A stretch of 5,413 nt of DNA, taken from positions 15,277 to 20,689 of the forward strand of contig PMLI01000239.1 in assembly GCA_003158835.1 (NCBI GenBank), read 5' to 3'. The notes beneath the pieces are model-generated. The model was given only the letters and a program-made list of their open reading frames with translations. It had not been told where the DNA came from and made no database searches. A program made the position numbers and the translations under genes. Positions 1 to 5,294 of this stretch are shown here, piece by piece. Origin of the DNA: Acidimicrobiaceae bacterium. GTDB taxonomy: Bacteria; Actinomycetota; Acidimicrobiia; Acidimicrobiales; Palsa-688. Within the stretch, counting starts at the first letter, position 1. Each line of letters opens with the position of its first letter.

Positions 1-9
1 CGCTGTCAT
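1..9 (-). CDS. Start of the next operon gene (probably PimA-type mannosyltransferase), partial
   Basis: On the minus strand an ATG at 9-7 overlaps the patA stop codon (TGA at 8-6) as ATGA, and only the first three codons (M-T-A) lie inside the window. Such 4-bp overlaps usually mean translational coupling. A short GGGA stretch at 17-14 could help ribosome binding, though its 4-nt spacing is tight. In mycobacteria the gene after pgsA1 and patA is pimA, the GDP-mannose-dependent phosphatidylinositol mannosyltransferase. That identity is inferred from synteny alone, since no protein sequence is visible here. Confidence 0.45.
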
Positions 10-989
10 GTGGTCCCGGCCGGCGCCGCCACGGGCCCGTGCGTCAGGCCCGGCCACGCCCACCGCCGGTGAAGCTGCGGGTCGTCGGGCCAATTGGGCT
101 GGACCAGGTGCCACTGGGTAGGGGCAGACCGGATCAGGTGCTCGAGCTCGACGGCCAGGATCTGGGTACCGGTCTGCACTGATTGGCGGAAGCGGGCCAC
201 CCCGGGGAGCTCGACCGGGGGACGGAAGACCAGCGTATGGGCAGTGGTCGCCCGGCCGTAGTAGATGGCGGCCGTCATGAGGGGCGCCCCCGAACGCAAG
301 GCCAGGGTCACGGGGCCGGCGGGGAGCATAGCCGGCGCCCCGAAAAAGCTCACCTCGGCCGCCGAGACCTGAGCCACCACGCGGTCCGACAGCAAGCAGA
401 CCACGTGGCCCTGCTTCAGAGCCTGCAGGATGGCGCCCGCCGCTCCGGGGCCGACGGGGACGACTTGCATACCGAGACGCTCCCGGAACCGGGCAAACCA
501 CTCGAACAGGTCAGGTGGCCGCAATGGCTCCACCGCGACCGTCACGGGAACCCCCCGGGCAATTAGGTACATGGCGCCCCATTCCCAGCCCCCCAGGTGT
601 GGGGTGGCGACGATGGCGCCGCTACCGCCCGCCCGGGCCGTCTCCAGGTGCTCCCAGCCGAACGTTGTCACGCCCGCCAGGATTTCGGCCTTGGTGCGGG
701 ACGGCAGGCGCAGGCTCTCGGCCCAGTAGCGGCCGTAGTTGGCAAACACCTCGGCCACCATCCGTCTCGCTTCCCGGCGACCGAGGGGCCGGCCCAGGAC
801 GCGAGCCATATGGGAGGCGACGACCGCCCGCCGCCCGTCGTAGTCGGGAAATCTTCCCAGCAGTGCCCCCAGGCCCTGGACGAGGTCGCCGGCCACCTCT
901 CCGGGCAGCGCCGAAGCAACGACCGCTCCGGCGCGGTAGAGGGCGAGCTCCTTGCTCAGCACTGCGACCGACCCTAGGGCACGGCCCAC
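6..989 (-). CDS. patA: Phosphatidylinositol mannoside acyltransferase, PatA-like (LpxL/HtrB family)
   Basis: Predicted membrane-associated acyltransferase of the LpxL/HtrB lysophospholipid acyltransferase superfamily. PatA transfers a fatty acyl chain from acyl-CoA to a mannose of phosphatidylinositol mannosides on the cytoplasmic side of the membrane. The family signature HLGGWE lies at residues 131-136 (H131 and E136, an H-x4-E arrangement). SDR at 201-203 leads into AEVSFFG, where E212 probably corresponds to the second catalytic Glu of mycobacterial PatA. LPAGPVTLALRSGAPL (222-237) and the C-terminal QWHLVQPNWP (292-301) are typical of actinobacterial PatA. Length is 327 aa, against about 316 aa in M. 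tuberculosis. The start is uncertain: GTG at 989 has a stop eight codons upstream in frame but no clear Shine-Dalgarno, whereas GTG at 962 (318 aa) has AGGG nine bases before it. It lies 77 bp after pgsA and overlaps the next gene. The acyltransferase family is sure; the exact substrate rests on context. Confidence 0.9.
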   Translation of the reverse strand: MGRALGSVAVLSKELALYRAGAVVASALPGEVAGDLVQGLGALLGRFPDYDGRRAVVASHMARVLGRPLGRREARRMVAEVFANYGRYWAESLRLPSRTKAEILAGVTTFGWEHLETARAGGSGAIVATPHLGGWEWGAMYLIARGVPVTVAVEPLRPPDLFEWFARFRERLGMQVVPVGPGAAGAILQALKQGHVVCLLSDRVVAQVSAAEVSFFGAPAMLPAGPVTLALRSGAPLMTAAIYYGRATTAHTLVFRPPVELPGVARFRQSVQTGTQILAVELEHLIRSAPTQWHLVQPNWPDDPQLHRRWAWPGLTHGPVAAPAGTT

Positions 990-1066
990 TCGGCCGCCAG
1001 GTCAACTCGCGAAGCCATCAGCGGCGCGTCCCGCTGGGAGCGCGTCATCGTACGGTGATCGCCGGT

Positions 1067-1975
1067 TCAGATCCGGGGCCGACCTCGGCGCCCTGGGGCC
1101 GTGACATCGTCACGCAGGTCGGCCGCCAGCTTGTCCGGGGCCGGGCCCAGCACCGGGCCCGGATCCTCGTTGAGGCGCAGGCGGCGCTGTACCCGCCGTT
1201 CGTGCCACCGTCCCTCCGCCGCCGCGCCTGTTCCCGGCCGTCGGCTGCCCGAGAAAAACCCGGCCCCGGCCGGCCGGCCGGGGCCACGAGGAGACCTCAC
1301 CCACGACGCGGTATCGCGCCCCGCGGCCCGTTCTTCCCTCCAAGCCCGCCAGCGCAGCACCACTGCCACCGGTTCGACCGGCAGCGGGGCAGGAGGCTTT
1401 TCGGCCTGGCGCCATACCTTCACGAACCGCTGCCCCGCCGTCACCAGCGACAGAGCGAATATGAGCCAGAGCAGCCAGAGCATGTCGGCCGGGAACTTGA
1501 GGGCGAAGCAGAGTACAAAAACCCGCTCGCCCCTTTCCATGAGGCCACCCTTGGCGTCGATGCCCAGGGCATCGCCCTTCGCCCTTATGTAGGACACGAG
1601 CTGCGACACACCCAGCACCGCCAACGGCACCAGGGCGGCGTGGCCGCCGAAGCGGTCCTGCGCGTACCAGGCGAAGCCGACCAGCACGACGCTGTCGCTC
1701 ACCCTGTCGCCGACCGAATCGAAGAACGCGCCCCGGCGGCTCGCCCTCCCGCTCGCCTTGGCCAGGCTCCCGTCGAACAGGTCCGGCAGCGCCGACCCGA
1801 TCAGGACGAGCATGCCCACGACGAGGTGGCCGGCGGCGATGGCCCAGGCGGCGGGGATGGACATCAAAACCCCCATCGCCGTCAGGTGGTCGGGCGAGAG
1901 CCCTGTGCGTCGAAGCGCCCGGCCGGCCGGGCTCACCACCCGGTCAACGGCGGTGCGAAAACGTGCGTCGAACAC
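1067..1975 (-). CDS. pgsA: CDP-alcohol phosphatidyltransferase, probable phosphatidylinositol-phosphate synthase
   Basis: Integral membrane enzyme that transfers a phosphatidyl group from CDP-diacylglycerol to an alcohol phosphate. The neighbouring patA points to inositol 1-phosphate, which makes this the first step towards phosphatidylinositol and PIMs. The CDP-alcohol phosphotransferase motif is complete in spacing: D65, D68-G69, A72-K73, G82, D86 and D90. The usual Arg after Ala is Lys here. SYIRAKGDALG (128-138) and ERGER (147-151) match the region that lines the inositol-phosphate pocket in actinobacterial enzymes. About six hydrophobic helices lie between residues 31 and 182. The start is GTG at 1975, directly preceded in frame by TAG and with AGGAG seven bases upstream. 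Family members are about 200-220 aa. This frame runs to 302 aa, with a hydrophilic Arg/Gly/Pro-rich tail after about residue 195. A terminator-shaped palindrome lies inside that tail, so the true C-terminus deserves checking. PGP synthase is the main alternative. Confidence 0.9.
   Translation of the reverse strand: MFDARFRTAVDRVVSPAGRALRRTGLSPDHLTAMGVLMSIPAAWAIAAGHLVVGMLVLIGSALPDLFDGSLAKASGRASRRGAFFDSVGDRVSDSVVLVGFAWYAQDRFGGHAALVPLAVLGVSQLVSYIRAKGDALGIDAKGGLMERGERVFVLCFALKFPADMLWLLWLIFALSLVTAGQRFVKVWRQAEKPPAPLPVEPVAVVLRWRAWREERAAGRDTASWVRSPRGPGRPAGAGFFSGSRRPGTGAAAEGRWHERRVQRRLRLNEDPGPVLGPAPDKLAADLRDDVTAPGRRGRPRI
1251..1285 (-). repeat. 24-bp perfect palindrome followed by T-tract, inside the pgsA tail
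   Basis: Positions 1262-1285 form a perfect GC-only inverted repeat with a 12-base arm. Read on the minus strand it is followed by GGG and five T residues (1258-1254). This is the shape of an intrinsic terminator pointing the same way as pgsA and patA. It sits within the open pgsA frame, 65 codons before that frame's stop. It could be an attenuator between pgsA and patA, the relic of an earlier gene end, or a chance product of GGCC-rich codons. The structure is certain; its function is not. Confidence 0.5.
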
Positions 1976-1982
1976 CTACTTG

Positions 1983-1987
1983 CTCCT
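1983..1987 (-). promoter_or_regulatory. Shine-Dalgarno AGGAG of pgsA
   Basis: On the minus strand AGGAG lies seven bases before the GTG at 1975. An in-frame TAG stands directly before that GTG, so no earlier start is possible. The site therefore fixes the pgsA start. Confidence 0.8.
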
Positions 1988-2005
1988 AACGGGGTGGCGA
2001 ACGTC

Positions 2006-2034
2006 ATTATGTGGGCCCCGGTACGTGCTGCTCA
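2006..2034 (-). promoter_or_regulatory. Possible sigma-70-type promoter of pgsA-patA
   Basis: On the minus strand CATAAT (2011-2006) matches the -10 consensus at five of six bases. TGAGCA (2034-2029), 17 bases upstream, is a weak -35 match at three of six. Transcription would start near 1999, giving a short leader of about 24 nt that contains the AGGAG site. An AT-rich hexamer stands out in this very GC-rich region. The call rests on pattern matching only. Confidence 0.4.
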
Positions 2035-2066
2035 GCCTACCAGCCGTGCTTTGGCTCAGCGGAACT

Positions 2067-2082
2067 AGGGCGGCGCCGCCCT
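2067..2082. promoter_or_regulatory. 16-bp perfect palindrome in the divergent intergenic region (possible operator)
   Basis: AGGGCGGCGCCGCCCT reads identically on both strands. It lies in the 211-bp region between the divergent pgsA and fusA2 genes, about 55 bp upstream of the proposed pgsA -10 and 104 bp upstream of the fusA2 start. A dimeric regulator could bind such a site. The core is pure G+C, though, and palindromes of this kind also arise by chance at this base composition. I recognise no known operator. Confidence 0.3.
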
Positions 2083-2148
2083 CCCATGCCCCGGTCCCGA
2101 ACGGGTAACTTAACTGGGATCAGGTCTGGAGCGGCCGTGAAGGGGACA

Positions 2149-2167
2149 CCGCCGGGGGAACCCGCGG
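2149..2167 (+). promoter_or_regulatory. Small leader hairpin before the fusA2 ribosome-binding site
   Basis: CGGG (2153-2156) pairs with CCCG (2161-2164) around a GGAA tetraloop of the GNRA type. The stem extends below a single bulged C (2152) by CCG (2149-2151) pairing with CGG (2165-2167). It ends about eight bases before the Shine-Dalgarno AGAGGT (2175-2180), which is itself six bases from the fusA2 ATG. It could affect translation initiation. I could not identify a convincing plus-strand promoter upstream. Confidence 0.3.
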
Positions 2168-2186
2168 GGAAAGAAGAGGTGCTCGC

Positions 2187-4328
2187 ATGAAGGCGTACCC
2201 ACCAGCAAAGGTCCGCAACGTGGCCCTGGTCGGCCACGGGGGCTCCGGGAAGACCACGCTGACCGAAGCCCTGCTCCTCTGCAGTGGCGCGATCACGAGG
2301 ACGGGCCGGGTGGAGGACGGGTCCACCGTCTCGGACTTCGAGCCCGAAGAGCACTCTCATCACATGTCCACATCGCTGACCCTGGCCGCCCTCGAATGGC
2401 GCGGCTACAAGGTAAACGTCCTGGACTGCCCCGGGTATGCGGACTTCGTACCGGAGGCATTGGCCGCTTTGTCCGTGGCCGACCTGGCCGTGTTCGTCGT
2501 CAGCGCAGTCGACGGCGTCGAGGTGCAGACCGAGATCTTCTGGAAGGCAGCCGCCGAGCTCGGGATACCCAGGCTCATCTTCATGAACAAGCTGGACCGG
2601 GAGCGGGCCGACTTCACCGGTGTGCTCGCGCAGTTGCACTCCGCCTTCGGTGCCGGCGTTGCTCCCCTCGAGCTGCCCATCGGGGAGGAACTGAACTTTC
2701 ACGGCCTGGCCGACCTGCTCAGCGATACGGCTTTTGTCTACGAGGCCGGCAAGTGGACCGCTACCACGGCGCCCATACCTGACGACATGACCGCCCAGGA
2801 GCACACGGTGCGCGACTCGCTGGTGGAGGGCATCGTCGTGGCTGACGACGACCTGATGCTGCGCTACCTCGACGGCGAGGAGGTCACGGCAGACGAACTA
2901 TCCAAGACGCTGGCCCGAGGAGTCGTCTCCTCCCAGGTCTTCCCGGTCATTTGCGGTTCGGCGTCCAAATTGGTCGGCATCGACCGCCTGCTCGACATCA
3001 TTTGCGATGTGGCTCCGTCGCCCCTCGAGCGCCCGGCCGCTCTGGTGCGGGCGCCCGGCGCCGGTGGCACCGGCGAGGTCATCGAGGTGGCCCCGGACCC
3101 GGCCGGACAACCACTGGTGTGGATTTTCAAGACGGTCGCCGACCCCTACGTCGGTAAGATATCCCTCTTCAAGGTCCTGTCCGGGACGGTCCGTCCCGAC
3201 GCCGCGCTGTTCAACCCCAGGGCCAGATCCGAAGAGCGGCTGCACCTGATCTTCACGCTGCGAGGCAAAGAGCAGATACCCCTTACCGAGGTGACGGCCG
3301 GAGATATCGGTGCCGTGGCGAAATTGGCCAGCACCTACACCGGCGACACTCTCACGCCGCGCAATATGCCGGTCAGCCGGGTGCCGGCCGGCTCCGGTCC
3401 CGACGAGGACGGCGCCGGGGGCGGTTCCAGCTGGCTGGCCGAGGCCACTACCCCCGTACTGTCCGTCGCCATCCACCCCAAGAGCAAGGCCGACGAAGAC
3501 AAGATGATGACGGCTCTTCACCGCCTGCAGGAAGAAGACCCGACCCTGTTGGTGCGCCGCGACGACGAGACTCACCAGACCGTGCTGACCGGGACAGGCG
3601 AAACCCATATCGCCATCGCCATGGAGCGCCTGGCTCGCAAGTTCGGTGTCGGCGTCGAGAGCGAGGAACTCATAATCCCGTACCGCGAGACGGTCACCGC
3701 CAACGCCGAGGCCGAGGGCAAGTACAAGAAGCAAACCGGCGGCCACGGCCAGTTCGGGGTGGCGTCGCTGCGCATCGAACCTATGGAGCGGGGCGCCGGT
3801 TTCGAGTTCGTGGACAACATCGTCGGCGGCGTGATCCCCCGCCAGTACATACCGGCCGTGCAGAAAGGCGCCGATGAAGCCATGTCGGAGGGCGGCACCT
3901 TCGGTTGGCCGGTGGTCGACATCCGGGTCACCTGCTTCGACGGAAAGTTCCACCCGGTCGATTCCTCGGAAATGTCGTTCAAGATGGCGGGAGCACTGGC
4001 CCTCAGGGAGGCCTTGGCCAAAGCGAGCCCGGTGGTGCTCGAACCGCTGTCGATGCTGGAGGTGACCGTTCCCAACGCCTACCAGGGAGACGTGATGGGC
4101 GACCTCAACAGCCGCCGTGGCCGGGTCCAAGGCACCGAGACCGGCCAGCCCGGGGAGTCCGTCGTGATCGCCCTCGTCCCCACGTCCGAGCTGGTCCGCT
4201 ACGCCATCGACCTGCGCAGCCTGACCGGAGGGCGCGGCCGCTTCAAGGCGCGCCACGACCATTACGAGGTGATGCCGCCCAACCTGTGGGACAAGGTCCG
4301 CCGCGAGCACGCCGGCGCCGAAAAGTAG
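2187..4328 (+). CDS. fusA2: EF-G2-like translational GTPase (FusA2 type)
   Basis: Cytoplasmic translational GTPase with the full five-domain EF-G layout in 713 aa; M. tuberculosis FusA2 is about 714 aa. The G domain covers about residues 8-280. Its P-loop is GHGGSGKT (16-23), G3 is DCPGY (80-84), G4 is NKLD (134-137) and G5 is GSAS (257-260). Domain II lies around 300-398, III around 422-497, IV around 498-617 (KKQTGGHGQFG at 514-524, HPVDSSEMSF at 589-598) and V from about 618 (GDVMGDLNSRRGR, 634-646). It differs from canonical EF-G: the P-loop is GHGGSGKT instead of GHIDAGKT, the switch I RGITIT stretch is replaced by HHMSTS, and the catalytic His of DTPGH is Tyr84. Thermus EF-G-2 shares the Tyr. 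The ATG is supported by AGAGGT six bases upstream. The role is unsettled; mycobacterial EFG2 has been reported not to substitute for EF-G. A Gly/Asp-rich insert lies at about 400-416. Confidence 0.93.
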   Translation: MKAYPPAKVRNVALVGHGGSGKTTLTEALLLCSGAITRTGRVEDGSTVSDFEPEEHSHHMSTSLTLAALEWRGYKVNVLDCPGYADFVPEALAALSVADLAVFVVSAVDGVEVQTEIFWKAAAELGIPRLIFMNKLDRERADFTGVLAQLHSAFGAGVAPLELPIGEELNFHGLADLLSDTAFVYEAGKWTATTAPIPDDMTAQEHTVRDSLVEGIVVADDDLMLRYLDGEEVTADELSKTLARGVVSSQVFPVICGSASKLVGIDRLLDIICDVAPSPLERPAALVRAPGAGGTGEVIEVAPDPAGQPLVWIFKTVADPYVGKISLFKVLSGTVRPDAALFNPRARSEERLHLIFTLRGKEQIPLTEVTAGDIGAVAKLASTYTGDTLTPRNMPVSRVPAGSGPDEDGAGGGSSWLAEATTPVLSVAIHPKSKADEDKMMTALHRLQEEDPTLLVRRDDETHQTVLTGTGETHIAIAMERLARKFGVGVESEELIIPYRETVTANAEAEGKYKKQTGGHGQFGVASLRIEPMERGAGFEFVDNIVGGVIPRQYIPAVQKGADEAMSEGGTFGWPVVDIRVTCFDGKFHPVDSSEMSFKMAGALALREALAKASPVVLEPLSMLEVTVPNAYQGDVMGDLNSRRGRVQGTETGQPGESVVIALVPTSELVRYAIDLRSLTGGRGRFKARHDHYEVMPPNLWDKVRREHAGAEK

Positions 4329-4346
4329 GCCCGGCCCGACCGGGCC
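4328..4346 (-). terminator. Hairpin in the convergent fusA2-truB gap, possible truB terminator
   Basis: GGCCCGG (4328-4334) and CCGGGCC (4340-4346) form a 7-bp GC stem with a 5-nt loop in the 36-bp gap between the two convergent stop codons. On the minus strand, downstream of truB, it is followed by TACTTTTC (4327-4320), a weak T-tract. On the plus strand no T run follows. It may therefore stop truB transcription, and possibly act on both strands as a factor-assisted site. Confidence 0.4.
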
Positions 4347-4364
4347 CAGGGGCTCCCGCCTGCC

Positions 4365-5294
4365 TCAGGCACCGGCACCCGCCGGGAAAGACAGCACGAC
4401 CGAGGGCTTGGCGTGTTGCGGCCCGTGGGTCTGGTAAACGGCCAGCAACGACCCGGCGCCGGACAACACCGCCCACGGCCCCGGCTGTTCTCGGCCCATG
4501 TCCCCAAACGCTCCCAGGGGCAGTACCCGGCCGTGACCAACGGCTTCGGCGACATCACCGCTCACTGTCAGCCGGGCCATCCCCCGCAGAGCCTCGACCG
4601 GTCCCAGGACCGCCTTCGCCGGCTCCGGCGATGCTTCCAGGGCATCGAGGGACACCGCCTCATCCACCCCGTAGCTCCCTACCGCCAGCCGGCGCAGGCA
4701 GCGCAAGTGAGCGCCCCCGCCGAGAGCAGTCCCGAGGTCCGCGGCCAGGCTGCGGACGTAGGTGCCTGACGAGCAGACGACGTCGATGGCCAGGACGGCC
4801 TTGTCACCGATCTGAGCGACAGGAGCGAGTTCTATGTCGAAGCGCCAGACCGTGACCGGCCGGGCCGCCCTTTCCACTTCGATGCCGGCACGGGCCAGTT
4901 CGTGCAAGCGGCGACCGCCGACCTTGAGGGCTGAGACCATGGGCGGTACCTGGTTTATCTGGCCCGTCAGCGACCGCGCCGCCGCCCGGGCCGCCTCCAG
5001 GTTCACGCCGCTCATGTCCCATGTGCCTGTGACGGTCCCCATGGCGTCGAGAGTTGTAGTGGCTACGCCCAGGACGACCTCACCCGTGTAGCGCTTGGAC
5101 AGGCCCGAGAGGTACTGCAGCAACCTCGTAGCCTGTCCCAGTCCCACCAGCAGCACCCCGGTGGCATCAGGGTCGAGGGTCCCGGCATGACCGACCCGTT
5201 TCTGACCGAATATGCGCCGGCAGCGCGCTACCACGTCGTGGCTGGTGCACCCGGCCGGCTTGTCCAGGACCAAAAGGCCGTCGATCTGGCTCAC
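4365..5294 (-). CDS. truB: tRNA pseudouridine(55) synthase TruB
   Basis: Converts uridine 55 in the T-psi-C loop of tRNAs to pseudouridine. The catalytic motif GHAGTLDPDATG spans residues 35-46 with the nucleophile D41. KRYTGEVVLG (67-76) carries the conserved active-site Tyr69. QVPPMVSALKVGGRRLHELARAG (115-137) and SSGTYVRSLAADLG (175-188, R181) are further family motifs, and LRRLAVGSY follows at 200-208. From about residue 235 a C-terminal domain of the actinobacterial TruB type follows, including GPWAVLSGAGSLLAVYQ (272-288). Length is 309 aa, close to the 298-314 aa usual for the family. The start is GTG at 5294. It has only a weak Shine-Dalgarno but overlaps the upstream stop codon as GTGA, which argues for coupled translation in a minus-strand operon. 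No gene follows it in the same direction within the window; it converges on fusA2. Confidence 0.96.
   Translation of the reverse strand: MSQIDGLLVLDKPAGCTSHDVVARCRRIFGQKRVGHAGTLDPDATGVLLVGLGQATRLLQYLSGLSKRYTGEVVLGVATTTLDAMGTVTGTWDMSGVNLEAARAAARSLTGQINQVPPMVSALKVGGRRLHELARAGIEVERAARPVTVWRFDIELAPVAQIGDKAVLAIDVVCSSGTYVRSLAADLGTALGGGAHLRCLRRLAVGSYGVDEAVSLDALEASPEPAKAVLGPVEALRGMARLTVSGDVAEAVGHGRVLPLGAFGDMGREQPGPWAVLSGAGSLLAVYQTHGPQHAKPSVVLSFPAGAGA

Noticed and set aside
974..1048. A 24-codon minus-strand frame between pgsA and patA (leader-peptide candidate)
   Set aside because: It has no Shine-Dalgarno and no run of regulatory codons, and it continues the pgsA frame after its stop. Chance is the simplest explanation.
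515..2068. A 517-residue open frame on the plus strand opposite patA and pgsA
   Set aside because: It is Pro/Arg/His-rich with no recognisable motif and lies antisense to two genes with clear family signatures. Long antisense frames are expected at this GC content.
2096..2115. TAACTT/TTAACT stretch as a fusA2 -10 element
   Set aside because: It matches the -10 consensus poorly and no -35-like hexamer lies 16-18 bases upstream, so I did not call a promoter.
2037..2804. A 255-residue minus-strand frame overlapping the fusA2 start and the divergent intergenic region
   Set aside because: Most of it is antisense to the fusA2 GTPase domain, with no family motif and no ribosome-binding site that I could see. 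It would also remove the natural divergent promoter region.
2898..4310. A 470-residue open frame on the minus strand opposite fusA2
   Set aside because: It is a mirror of fusA2 codons, with His/Gly/Ala-rich low-information sequence and no domain motif.
4358..4370. Second small hairpin (GCCTG-CCT-CAGGC) at the truB stop codon
   Set aside because: The stem is only five base pairs with a three-base loop and overlaps coding sequence; too weak to call a terminator.
3905..4855. A 316-residue plus-strand frame spanning the end of fusA2 and the opposite strand of truB
   Set aside because: It is Arg/Pro-rich and crosses two real genes in the wrong frame or strand, including their convergent stops.
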